This document shows, in pieces, positions 12,536-23,729 of a stretch of DNA of 33,382 bases. How positions within the stretch are numbered: the stretch's first letter is position 1; each line of letters starts with the position of its first letter. The position numbers and the translations under genes were made by a program. The DNA is taken from positions 1 to 33,382 of the forward strand of contig JAQGAU010000241.1 of the NCBI GenBank assembly GCA_034698045.1, read 5' to 3'. Below the pieces are notes generated by a model. It ran no database searches. It worked only from the letters and a program-made list of their open reading frames with translations, and was not told the DNA's origin. This DNA comes from Paramacrobiotus richtersi (Eukaryota; Tardigrada; Eutardigrada; Parachela; Macrobiotidae).

Positions 12536-12541
12536 AATAAA
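12536..12541 (+). promoter_or_regulatory. Poly-A signal of gene A
   Basis: AATAAA lies 84 nt after the gene A stop codon, the canonical hexamer at a usual distance. Confidence 0.55.
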
Positions 12542-12544
12542 GTA

Positions 12545-14900
12545 GCACATTATTATTTTGGAGCCGAGTCGGTTTTTTATATGTTCGTATAGATACTTAC
12601 TGATTTTACGACGCAGAACTGCTGCCGCTTATGTACTTTAACCGTTACTATGGCATCGCTCATTTGCGTATTAAACGAACATTCAGCTGATTGACTAATA
12701 GTCTGGGTTTCTTTGTTGGCAACAATAATTATTGCCGACGAAGAAGAGAATTAGGAAACTGACGACAAAGCATTTGCCATACAAGTACTGTACGCGATAT
12801 GGTTTATTGTCTCGTTACAGGTCAAAGCGCTTCGCAAACCGTATCTACATTGTACCGCGCTAAATTAGGATCGATCGAACCTCACCTGAAACACGAGCAA
12901 GTTGTTCTAATTTAATATATATTCATAAAGAAATAACAACGAAAGGTTATTACAAAACTTGAACGCGTTCTGGCGCAGTGAAATCCTTAAATGCGCAGTG
13001 CGATTTTATACTGTACGAATACATTAGCGGTTTCGTCTCCGACTTCCATATCTTTGATTAAGCCTTAATCATTAAGGATTGCTATACATCATGGCAGTTA
13101 TCAGGGACCACGAGAAACCACGATGATGGTTCACGCATTCAGAACGAGCAGCGATTGTTGAAGGCTGAGGAAACCCATTGTTTGCTAAACTTGCAATCAA
13201 ACTATAAATTTCGATTGCAATACAATATGTAATCCGCAATCCGAGCGGAAAACAAAGGTCACGGCTAGGCGATTTCGGAAAAGAAACCCGAAAGCGGTAA
13301 TGTGAATGAATTTAAAACCTTGGAACTTGTACCAAAGCAACAAGAAAAGGCATGACTGGCGCAACCTATTATATAGAACAAACTATTATTATAGCTGGAA
13401 GTGAGTACTCCTGTAAAATGCTACCCGAACCTTGTACTTTCTCGATTGCTCAACTCTGCACGTAATAGACAGTTCGTTCGTAGTAGACCGTTCGTGAAAC
13501 TTCTGAAAATCTGAATAAGGAAACTTAAATAAAAGGTTGTTGGGTTTATAGGCATTTACGAAAAAACAATTAAAGGTTGCCATATAAATCAGGTCGCATT
13601 TTTGCACAATGACATTGTTTTTACAGTGTAACTTTATATAGAATTGATAGTAAAGTCCGTATATTACGTGGCTTCGTCACGACAAAAAATTCGTGCGTGG
13701 TGGATGTACTGACGATTTGCAAACCGTTGATGCATCTTTTCTGTTTGGCGTACGAGTACCCGACGAATAAACATATGTAACATTTGCAGACAGTCGCGGT
13801 TGAAATATTTTGATCAGCGAAACCGTGCTTTTGCGTGGTTCAAACTGAATAAAATGCATTCTTAGTCCGTGGATTTCTCTGGATAAACAAGCGGGCGTTT
13901 GCATTTTTTTAAGCTCCTGGAAGCTCGATTTCAGCGTATGCAGAGTTGGAATTTTGTAGTGTCTGACCTCTGAAGTGAAGCATACTTGCATTACTGGTCA
14001 AACAGCAGAGCAATCTATAAACATTACAGTGCTTACTTTGCGCTTTGTTCAAGTATCTGGAGATCGATGTAAAATAACTTAAGTTGCCGATAGGCGGCAT
14101 GTTACCAAGCAGTTTATACGGCCAGGTTGCAAACCTGGCAGTGGCAGTTAGCCACCAACAGCACCAAATGGCAACGGCAGCCAATGACAAAGACTCCAGG
14201 CTTCTTTCTCATGACTGGAACATGCATGGATAATGGTCTGCGTTTGTTGCTCGCTTTAGATTATTTTGTCAACTTAGCCTTTCCATATTTAGCTAGTGCT
14301 TAAGGTCCGAAAATGCAAGTTAATGAAGCGAACTATTGGAGAGAATTAAAAGGCGCGATACAGTGCCGCACTACCGTAAACGTAACATGATTGCTGAACG
14401 TAACGTGATGCTTTAATTGATACCGATCGAGAAGAATAGTATAAGAAATTCAAAATACTTAGCATTTTTTTGCTCCTATTAGTCCTATTTCCTTCCTTAC
14501 AGCTACTTGACATGTACGTGACAGTACGTCATATCATTTCTCTGCGACGACAGTTTGAAAAGGTCATTTTCCACCATATCTACACATTTGACATGAAAAC
14601 TGAATTACATGAGCATTTCTTAACAAATCTTGCGCTATCAGTCAGGGGTAACAAATATTCATTAATGTGGATTAAAACTAGTCATTAGCGTAAAGCTCCA
14701 CGGCCAGAAATGCGCTGCCAGTACTGCAAACTGGCATTCCCAGTGTACGCCGTCATTGCATTTCCGACTACCACGTCTCATGCATAGTTGCATACCGAAT
14801 TTACCGGTTCGAACCGGTTTCAAAAAGATTCTAGAACTAAATTTGGTGTGTCATTCCATCGTTTTGCGCCATTAAATTACTGCCACGTATAACGCGTTTA
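12545..14900. other. A-B intergenic, shared blocks with B-C spacer
   Basis: No gene recognised. About 13,030-13,235 (TCCATATCTTTGATTA, then GCATTCAGA, then AAGGAAACCCATT...) is a diverged copy of about 19,065-19,255. Similarity continues through 13,325-13,440 against 19,325-19,415. In B this block ends some 1.6 kb before the ATG but in C only about 270 nt before it, so B has gained, or C lost, roughly 1.3 kb (about 13,460-14,800). That extra stretch shows a 16-bp palindrome (ACCGGTTCGAACCGGT, 14803-14818) and a 19-bp one near 14,121-14,139 but no recognisable element. Confidence 0.5.
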
Positions 14901-14948
14901 GCATTCCTCCACGCCATGCGGAACTGCTAACGAAAAGCCCATCCAAAG
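14901..14948 (+). promoter_or_regulatory. Conserved 5' block of gene B
   Basis: Counterpart of the block before gene A (CCTCC...CATGCGGAACTGCTAA...CCATCC), 130 nt before the gene B ATG. Likely promoter or 5' UTR. Confidence 0.4.
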
Positions 14949-15030
14949 TGCCTTGATTTTCATTTGCCGTTCCTCTTCCTGCCGAGCAAAAAGCCTGCTA
15001 TAATCTGACCTGGCAATCGGTTCTCTAAGA

Positions 15031-17317
15031 ATGCAAGAAGTTGATTTATGGAGCTGGCGTGCTGTAGATGTCGAGGGGGAAGACGGATTAGTCCGTCGCG
15101 GGATGATTAAAAACATGGATTCCCACGGTGATTTCACCGTCGATTTTGGCTATTCGGGACACCGCGGAGATATTATACCAAGCAATAAATGTTGGCAGCG
15201 ACACCGTCTGGGTAACTCCAGTCGCGGGAGCTCTGTCGAAGTATTACTACAACTCGATTTGGATCAGCCATGGTGCTGGTTTCCATCCAAATCCTTTGCG
15301 GGCCCTTATAATTCCTTCGCTTTTATGGTAGTCGACATAGGAGGCACAACTGTACAAGATTTTGTGCCGTCGAAAAGAATTGGCTACTTGCCAGTAACGA
15401 AACGCCGATATGAATGCTGCAAGTACGAGCTGGAGCTGCCCAACAATCAGAAATGGCTGACTCTGACCGACAGGAAGGACTTCTTTCAAATTTGGAACAG
15501 ATGTACTGGAACACTGGGGATAGCAGTTCATGACAAAAAGCTGACATATCTTTGCGAGGGTTATTGGAAGCGTGTAATATACGTAAGTCTAACGCGTATG
15601 CATGGCAGGATTTAGCACATCAAGGTAAAGTTATCAATAGCAAACGTTTCACTGTACTAGTACTTTTGTCTGGACTCTGGTTGCACCCTCAGCCACTCTG
15701 TTTCGAGAAACCGAGGCTAATTTCATTGTGTGCAACAGTGCAAGTACTTTAGTCCACGCTGCTTATGTATAATAGGAACCTTTACGCACTTGTTTGTATG
15801 GTTTGCTGGCAGATCTAGGGTTTTCTCGCCCATTTTATAAATTGTACATTTTAATTTTTTGTTTCACTACAGTATGCCGGTCAAGTTTTAGTATTTTGAA
15901 TGAAAACCATCTGACAGACCGACGCGGTTGTTGACTGGACGGTTATCGGCATATGCGTCGACTAGTGTCATTGTTTGTGGCTGGTTTCGTTTTTGTACCT
16001 TTGATTGAAAAATCTATTCTTATTTGTGCAAATTTTTGTACAGACAGATCACCTGTATAGCACGTTTGTCTTGTCCTCCGATGATTCCGAGCCTCACACG
16101 AAGTTATCTACATTTGGTGAAACTTGTACGTTAACAGACCCTGATCCTCGCCCGTTAAACGCGGTAAGCATAAATCAGGGTCATCCTTATTTTGACACTA
16201 GCGAAACATGCTGACTGGCGGACTGACTAACGAATTATTGTGGTTTTAGGAGAAGATATCTGAAGTGCTCGGAATGTCCTTGTTCTGCATCAACACAATC
16301 CTGCCAACGGAAATTATTTTGAACATGTTTTCATTCCTGTATGTAGACGAGCAGATAAAATGTCGTCAAGTCTGTCAGAAATGGAGCGATCTTCTAAAAT
16401 CATCACGGCGAGTCGAGATTGATCTTGTCAAGTACAAGACAGAACACGCGCTGGCCTTGACCGTACACAAAGTCATCACCAGCTCCACCCAAATACTGGT
16501 GTTAACCGGTAGCCATCCTGACGAAACGGACATTTTTGCTCCATTCCGCATTGTAGTCGAAATGTTAAGAGCGAAGAGTATCAAAGTACCGGTGATTGTG
16601 ATTTCTCACCGTACTGTCTGGGCGGATGATCTACTGGATTACTCCGACCCTTGCCAGCTTAAATTTCGCGCAGGATGGGCCGATGTTTGCGGAAAGCTGA
16701 TGCTTGAGGAGGTGACCTTGCGGGCCTTATTTGAAGCGCAGGATAAGCAGAATAGATTTGATGACGCAGAGTATGACCATGATAATTGTTGCTGGAACCG
16801 GTATTATAAGGATTCAAAAGGAGTGGTGTTCAAAAGTGTGAAAGGTGTGATAAATACCAACGAAGAAGTCAAATTAGATGCCATGTTGAATATCTTGGAA
16901 GGACTGTGCCCGAAACTGGAATTACTCCCAAACATCGTTCGGTTTGTTAAAAAACATCTGACGGAAGTTTGCCAAGAAAGTTCTCCGATGTGGCGAGAGA
17001 GTGTCTTTAAGGTGGCAGTAGACAAATACAGTTTGCATAATGTAACTAAGAATAGACACACAACTAATTATTAATGTTTTTGATAGATGCTGAGAAAATG
17101 GCAACCAGGAGATGCCCGATTTTGTTCAAATGCTGAATGGAGGCAGGATCACTTAGCCGGCATCGCGCTTGAGTCGTTACAGAAGCTAACTGTGCTGGCT
17201 CTCCGTTACCACCTGGGAGAAAGAGCGAGGGCTCACTACTACTATGAGGAAGCACCAACGTGGCGGGATCAGATGTCAGATTATTATGATGTCGATAACG
17301 GTTGCGATTACGATTAG
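15031..17317 (+). CDS. Gene B: FMRP-like Agenet/KH0 plus F-box protein
   Basis: Exons: 15031-15582, 16044-16163, 16250-17011, 17087-17317, all joined in phase 0, giving 554 residues. The N-terminus has VDVEG...TVDFGYSGHRGDIIP (about 11-52) and SSVEV...PWCWFPSKSF (about 67-120), like the FMRP Agenet pair. ELPNNQ...DRKDFFQIWNRC (about 130-175) follows, like KH0. The F-box is at about 236-280 (LPTEIILNMFSFL...RQVCQKWSDLL). A 40-residue linker encoded by exon 2 separates reader and F-box and hardly aligns with that of A beyond its first two residues. The C-terminal half aligns with A throughout (VWADDLLDYSD, LRALFEAQD, Trp-Gln-Pro in exon 4). The exon 3 donor is GTGGCA, a weak site; the others are normal. 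It is the best-preserved copy of the array. Substrate unknown. Confidence 0.85.
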
Positions 17318-18295
17318 CTTAGCGTCGAGCTTGTTTCCATGAAAGCACTTATACTTGTACGCATTGTAACTGTAACCCTCATTGTCGGTGAACGATGCTC
17401 GAATTTCTTTTTGTAAAGCAATACCGGTGCTGCTTTTGGAATTTGGCTATTACTATGAGTTCATTTATTTACGAATTAAACGTACATCAACCTAATTCAT
17501 AGACTGGTAATAATAATCTATTATGTCCTTTTTTTGCGGCAATGCCGCAACTGACGGTCCAGATGTTGTGGTTGAAATAATCAGATATGGTCTTTCTCAA
17601 GTCACTGTATACTGGTACGTATGTTTTTTGGCCTTGTGTGTGTAGGTATAATCCTTTTTGATTTTTTAAACGTTATGATTTACACATGACAGAAAACAGA
17701 GAAAAGGCAAGCGCTAAATATAGTCCCGATCCACAACAAAATTACCGACATTAAGAAAATTACTGAAATCATCGGCAGATGTCATGGAACGAGCTGGTAA
17801 ACTACCCAGAACCGAAGGACGCTGTTTAGGCGCATATAAGACCTGGGGTGCTATACCTGCCAGTGCAAAAGCATTGTGTGAGTCAACAGTCGTGCTGGAA
17901 ATTCTGGATATCTGTAGAAGCTTTAATAACACCCATTTAAAAGTTTGATTGAGTAATGAATATCATGAGTTGTAACAATAATGTACCCGTCGGCCATAAT
18001 ATTTTTCGTGCCAATCCGCAGTGTTTGTAGGTTAATGTGGTTTAAATGTGGTACAGTGTGGTAAACCATTTCCTCCAGGCAACAAATTTAGTTTCTGCTT
18101 GCAATTTTCAGCAACTTGCAACTTGCAAAAGATGTTCGCAGCATAATAAACGAAGGTAATGTAATAATTATACACTTGGACGTGTTGATCGTTAAACATA
18201 CAGCACTAGTTCCCGTGAAACGGCGCAAGCCAGCAGGATAGTCTTCTTGCTCTTTGGCGTCTAATGCTCAACATCCTTGCTTCAAGGTGACGACG
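17318..18295. other. Gene B 3' flank and spacer
   Basis: The first 180 nt, with an ATTAAA at 17475-17480, resemble the flank of gene A near 12,610-12,700 (ATTAAACGWAC context), so the duplicated unit includes the 3' flank. A 15-bp palindrome TGCGGCAATGCCGCA lies near 17,535-17,552. Nothing else recognised before the serpin fragment. Confidence 0.5.
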
Positions 18296-18562
18296 ATGTA
18301 CCCCCTGACCAGTGTCCAGTCGTCCAGGCCACAACACATCAGTGCCACCGACGACATGACAGCTTTCATCAACCAGTTTACAGTCAGGATGTACCAGGAA
18401 GTGGCCAGTCTCAACAGCACCACCCTCAGGGACAACATTTATTATTCTACCGTCCACGCCGCCAATGCCCTGTTGATTTCCTGTCACGCTGCTGGCGGTG
18501 ACACGAAACAGGAAATCATGAGCGGGTTGAAACTGGGCACGGGCCTGGAATGCCTGTGCGGT
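18296..18562 (+). pseudogene. Serpin N-terminal fragment
   Basis: The frame from ATG 18296 encodes TDDMTAFINQFTVRMYQEVA, then DNIYYSTVHAANALLISCHAAGG, then TKQEIMSGLKL. This is the helix A to helix D region of serpins (F...Y.....NI..SP.S...AL.......G.T..EI...L.L). Full serpins are about 370-400 residues; here resemblance stops after about 80 residues, and the frame runs on to 18751 without shutter, sheet A or reactive-loop motifs. No signal peptide is visible upstream. The expected S-P of the fingerprint reads S-T, as in some decayed or divergent copies. It could be the first exon of a gene whose other exons are lost or outside, but nothing supports that within the next kilobase. Most likely a broken copy between genes B and C. 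Confidence 0.65.
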
Positions 18563-19548
18563 CAATCAGGGTCTCTACCGGACGACGCCCCATCGCTCCG
18601 ATCCACCGGACCAAGAACAGAATACTATGCACATATTGTAAGATACGAATACGTACGCCTATGTGCATTGAGTACAGTACCTAAATTCGACAGTTACTAT
18701 TTACGACAACAGGTCACATCATACAATTTTGTTTATGTACATATAATTTAAATATAATTTAATGCTTATAATTGTTTCTATTACGTACAATGACAGCAGT
18801 TATTCACTGAAAACGTCTGAACTACTACACCAACTTGTATGTTCTGGTACAGTAGTGATTGTCTAATTAATGCACGCTGTTATATAAAGTGTGATTTGAT
18901 TCCCGATTGTGATGAATGCTTTTTTTTAACATGTCGTATTAATTATGTGCGCTTTCAATTTTAGAGTGTGATACTACGGTAGTAAGAAGCAAAGAAATTG
19001 TGAAAAGCAAGGAACAATAATACAGTTTGTTAATAAAGCAAAACCAAAGTTATACGAGTACACCGGCAGTTCCGTGTCCGACGTCCATATCTTTGATTAG
19101 GGATGCTAGAAATTATGCAGTCATCACAGACGATGATGATTCGCGCATTCAGAGCGAGCAGTGCTTGTTGAAAGTTAAGGAAACCCATTATTTGTTCAAC
19201 TTCAAATCAAACCATATATTCCGATTACAATACAATAATATATATTATGTAATCCAAAATCCGAACCAAAAAAACACTAAGAGAATGGCGACCCCGAAAC
19301 TTTTGCTACAAAATTAATAATCTAAAACCTGGAAGTTACATCGCAGCAACAAGAAAACGCATTTCTGACGCAACCGGAAGTGAATCGTCATGTGAAATGC
19401 TATCCGAACCTTGTCCTATCTCTGCTAGTGGGAATTCAAATACTGTACTACACAGGCACACACGGATTTAGACAGATTGCAAACAATCAACAGAGCGTCT
19501 CGTCCGCACTTGTTGATAGTTCGCACTGCGTGTGGCGAGTAAGCTGTC
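18563..19548. other. Spacer before gene C with array-derived block
   Basis: No gene recognised. 19,065-19,415 is the diverged copy of the block at 13,030-13,440 before gene B, marking the left part of the gene C duplication unit. Confidence 0.5.
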
Positions 19549-19598
19549 TCCTCCATTTCCTGCATACGTGCTGAATTGCTGACCAAACGAACATCTGG
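19549..19598 (+). promoter_or_regulatory. Conserved 5' block of gene C
   Basis: Third copy of the block found before genes A and B (CTCCTCC...CATACGTGCTGAATTGCT), 136 nt before the gene C ATG. It is retained although the coding part is broken, consistent with recent pseudogenisation. Confidence 0.35.
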
Positions 19599-19684
19599 AA
19601 GTGCTCAGTATATTATCTCCGCCTTCTGGTATCAGTGTCAGTTCTTGCATACCAAGACAGTGATTAATAATTAACACTGCAAGA

Positions 19685-22600
19685 ATGATGGAAGATAATT
19701 TCCGGTATTGGCGCGCTGTGGATGTCGAGAGGAAAGACGGGTTGATCCGTCGTGGTATGGTTATAGACGTGGATCTTCAGCGTGGTTTCACCGTCGATTT
19801 TGGCTATCCGGAACACCGCGCGGACCTGATACCTAGTAAGAAATGTTTGCAGCGATACTAGAACGACGACTTGCATCCTGGGAGTTCCGTGGAAGCACTG
19901 ATGCGGCTCTCTGCGGATCAGCCATGGTGCTGGTTCCCTCCAAAGTCCTCGCGAGCCCTTTCGATGCCTGCGCGTTTTTGGCAGTCGACCTGGGGGATAA
20001 AACCGTGCAAGATGTTGTGCCGCTGAAAAGAATCTGCTGCTTGCCGGTAACGAAGCGCACAAAGAAATGCTGTAAATACGTCATGGAGCTGCCCGAGGAT
20101 GAGAAGCTGCTGAGGGTGACAAAAAGAAAAGACTTCCTTGAAATGTGGAACAGATGTACTGGGACGCTAGGGATTGCAGTTGAAGTCAAAAAGCTGACCT
20201 ATCTCTGCCAGAGTATCTGGGTGCGTAACAACATTAGTAATTTAGTATCACACTCGGTAAACCTTTGTACAGTCACTACAGTGTTTGCTGTAAAAAACGC
20301 ACTGAGCACCACTTACTGTTAGTGCTAGACAACAGCCTCAGGTTATGGATTCATTGTTGGGAGACAGGCTATCCAGATTTCGCTATTTCGAGACTAATGC
20401 TATTAAATTACCATTCAGTGGTTTGTTTATATAGTACGTTAATAGATTAATAGTTCGGTTTTGGGCATCTAAATACTGCTAGCTTATTTATATGATCACG
20501 CGTAATTACCGGCCATAACTAGCGATCCGCTTCGGGTGGCCTTTATTCGAGCTCCACACAATAATGACGATCAACATCGCGACCACCAGTCTTGCAGATA
20601 GCCAGAATGAAGCCTTGTAGCCGAGCAGCACTCAGTAGTAGATTGTCAATAGCCCACGCAGTGACGGCAGTGTTATTCTTTTTGTCACGTTCTCTCGCTC
20701 ATAAAGGTTTCGCAACACTACTGGGATCAGTTTTTTTTACACTGCTAACTTTTTAATTATGCATAACACTTGGACAGTATACTATATGAATGATTCAGCT
20801 AAAGTCCATGACTCCATGTCGTTATCTCGATGTATCTCAGTCCTACAGACCAAAGCAGGGGTGTTTAAAATCCAATTCGAATTCTTTTATTTATCTTATC
20901 GACTGTTCCACGATGCTTTTATTATACCGGTGACTCAACAAGCGTCCCGTGGTAATGTTAAGTATGCGATTTTACCATTTATATAAAGAATACGTATACA
21001 AGCACAGTAAATGAGTCATTTACTGTACTTGTATTAATAAAATCATAGGCACCGCGACAGTACTTATAAAATTTTTGCTGATAAAATGAGTTATTGTCCA
21101 GAACTTAGTCGTCTTAGTGTCCTGTTCATAGTTTAACTGGAAATAATCATCACAAATAAGCCACTGGCTAAAGTTTAAATCTTAATTCTTAACATAGGTT
21201 ACACAAGTAGATATACATAGCGATGTACAGTTACGTGGGAATCGCGATGCGACTTTATCAGACATTCGAATTTCCCCCAGGTTTAATATTTTATCACCAT
21301 TACTTTCCGATGCGCAATTTTACGGTACACAAGAAGCAACGTTCGTTGCCTACAGATCACGGAAGTTACGTTTCTCGATTTTAGTCATTGATTGACCAGT
21401 ATTAATTTGTGCATCCGTTTTCGTTCTCGGGCTCCTTTCTGATTTGTGTTATTTTTCCACAGACAGATCAATTATACAGCACGCTTATCACTTCATCCGA
21501 TCCAAACATGGAGTTGTCCGCACCTGGTGGAAGCTGGGCGTCCATACACCATGATCGTTGGTCGTTTAGCTTGCTTTGGTTATAGGACAACTCCACGAGA
21601 ATGCCTGGCGTGCTCGGCACGTTGTCCCCGTGCATCGACAAAGTCCTGCCAGCGGAGATAATAGCGAAAATGTTTTCATTCCTGGATGCGGACGAGCAGA
21701 TCAAGTGATCAAGTGTCGCCATGTTTGTCAAAAATGGAACCGTCTTCTGGCAATAGAACGGCGAGTGGAGATCGATCTTGCGAAATATAAGGACGAGCAT
21801 GAGTTGGTTTGGACCGTGCACAAAGTCGTCATCACCGGCACGCGAATACTCATTCTAACTGGCAGCCATCCTGACATCCTAGCTCCTTTCCGCATAGTGG
21901 TCGGAATGCTGAAAGGCAAAACTATCAAAGTGCCGGTGTTGGTGCTGTCTCACCGGACTGTCTGGGCGGATGATCTTTTAGACTACTCCAACCGACTGCA
22001 GCTAAGGTTTCGTGCAGAATGGGCACATGTCTGCGAGAAGCTCGTACTCTAACATGTGAACTTGCGGGCTTTATTCGAAGCCCAAGATGAACGGAATTGG
22101 CTGGGCACTTACTATCGTCCTCGTCAATGGCAGCGGTATTACAAAGTTCCATATGAGGTGGAATTGACAGTTGTTAAGGGCGTGACAAACACTAAGAAAG
22201 AAGTTCAACTGGAGTCTGTCTTGAATATCTTTGAGGAGGTGTGTCCGGAATTGGAACTTGTCCCGGGCGCAGCTCGATTTGTTCGAGGTTATCTGATGGA
22301 TCTCTGCCAAGAAAGTTCTCCCCTGGGGCGAGAGAGCGTTATTAAGGTAACGGTGCAATCAGTAAATACAGTCTGCAGGATGTAGTAATGGACCCTACAC
22401 TGTAGTGTCCACTACTACATCATGTATGATTTTCAGCTAGTTTATTATGTGCAACTGTTCATACGAGTACAAAACTTAGTGCAAAATTGAACAGTGCGTT
22501 GGAATTGTTGGTTGACACTAAAATATCCCACAAATTATATGCGTATGTGTAGATTCTGCGAAAGTGGCAGCCAGGAGATTCCAGATTTGTTTCGAACTCT

Positions 22601-22790
22601 GGATGGAGGAAGGATTACTAGCCTAGCATTGCCGTCGAGTCGTTACGGAAACTGACGGTACTGGCTCTCTAGTGCCATCACCTGGGAGAAAGAAAGCGCG
22701 ATCGCTACATTGATGAGGATGAACACGTAACATGGCGAGAAGAGATGTATTTATTATTACGACAACGATTACGATGATAACTACGATTAG
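19685..22790 (+). pseudogene. Gene C: decayed copy of the FMRP-like/F-box gene
   Basis: Same four-exon plan: exon 1 19685-20220, exon 2 from 21463, exon 3 about 21586-22346, exon 4 about 22553-22790. It aligns with A and B throughout: VDVERKDGLIRRGM, KDFLEMWNRCTGTLGIAV, DEQIK...RHVCQKWN, VWADDLLDYSN. Lesions are several. There is an in-frame TAG at 19859-19861 and a lost base near 19,930 in the second Agenet segment. An 8-nt tandem duplication (ATCAAGTG twice, about 21,701-21,716) interrupts the F-box, and a TAA lies near 22,051. Exon 2 has no clear donor and exon 4 has further frame changes. Intron 1 is 1,242 nt against 311 and 461 in A and B. Part of exon 1 (from 19843) and most of exon 3 remain open in patches, so decay is not ancient. 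A truncated product from the later frames cannot be excluded. Confidence 0.85.
20996..21034. repeat. Near-perfect 19-bp inverted repeat in gene C intron 1
   Basis: ATACAAGCACAGTAAATGA (20996-21014) and its reverse complement (21016-21034) differ at one position and are separated by a single G. It lies within the intron that is about 0.8-0.9 kb longer than in the paralogues. Confidence 0.85.
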
Positions 22791-23024
22791 CATTACTATT
22801 CAATACCCGTATCAAGCTTACACTCTGGATGCACGAATGTTGCTGCTGATGCTCTTTCCGGCAACAAACGCGACGTTTTCCATTACATTGTGCCTTTGTC
22901 AAATGATAATGGGTTCCTGTATTTACGATTCATGGCCTTTCCAGTGAAAGATCATTTGTTTCTATCTATGTTATATCATGTATTTTTGTCGATTTTGAAT
23001 GTATTAGTGGTACAGCTGCGATAG
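22791..23024. other. Gene C 3' flank
   Basis: Short spacer between the gene C remnant and the palindrome. Nothing recognised. Confidence 0.4.
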
Positions 23025-23729
23025 TACCAGTAAAAGCCAATAAACAGATCGCCGTAGACCGCAATGCTAAGCTTACACATAAACAGATCGGCATTTTTCA
23101 TGAAGTGCTCATCGAACCGATTCACTTCGTTTCTTTCCCATTAATTCCGCAAAGCTTTCATGACAGTTCACAAAAATTACCAAATTTTTCTGTCAAGACC
23201 GAAGGTTTACAAACAGCTTTGGACAAAACGCTGACGTAGGCCGTAAATGGGTTGTGGCTGCGTTAGTCAGATGATCGCATAAAACCACAACAAACACACC
23301 GCCCAAGTGGCGTCGCTTCCGTTAGAAGTTGTGCTAAGCAGCCTCCCTACGGAAGGCTACCAATAGTTAGAAATAATAGTTTGGTAGCCTTCTGCGGGAA
23401 GCCTGCCACGAGGCTGCTTTGCACAACTTCTTACGGAAGCGACGCCACTTGGGCGGTGTGTTTGTTGTGGTTTTATGCGATCATCTGACTAACGCAGCCA
23501 CAACCCATTTACGGCCTACGTCAGCGTTTTCTCCAGAGCTGTTAGAAACCTTCTGTCTTGACAGAAAAATTTGGTAATTTTTGGGAACAGCCTTTTTAGC
23601 TTTTTGCAAGCAATGGAAAAGAAGCGAAGTGAATCGGTTCGATGGGCACTTCACGAAAATTCCCGATCTGTTTATGTGCAAGCTTAGCACTGCGGTCTAC
23701 GGCGATCTGTTTATTGGCTTTTACTGGTA
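23025..23729. repeat. Large palindrome, about 340-bp arms
   Basis: The left arm 23025-23362 is the reverse complement of 23382-23729, with a loop of about 19 nt. Inner halves (for example the segments spelling GGCGTCGCTTCCG and GTTGTGGCTGCGTTAGTCAG) are almost identical; outer halves differ by scattered substitutions and about 10 nt of indels. The right arm runs straight into receptor coding sequence: its last codons (SVYWLLLV) continue in frame into SASVCWIPS. The left arm ends at the mirror of the same codons. No target-site duplication is seen. It looks like an inverted duplication with a breakpoint inside the receptor's TM6 segment rather than a standard foldback transposon, though the latter is not excluded. 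Confidence 0.9.

Noticed and set aside
18206-18565. 119-residue minus-strand open frame over the serpin fragment
   Set aside because: The plus strand carries the serpin signature; the reverse frame has no known domain.
23025-23729. Palindrome as a classical foldback transposon
   Set aside because: No target duplication was found and the right arm is continuous with receptor codons; an inverted duplication fits better, but genome-wide copies would reopen the question.
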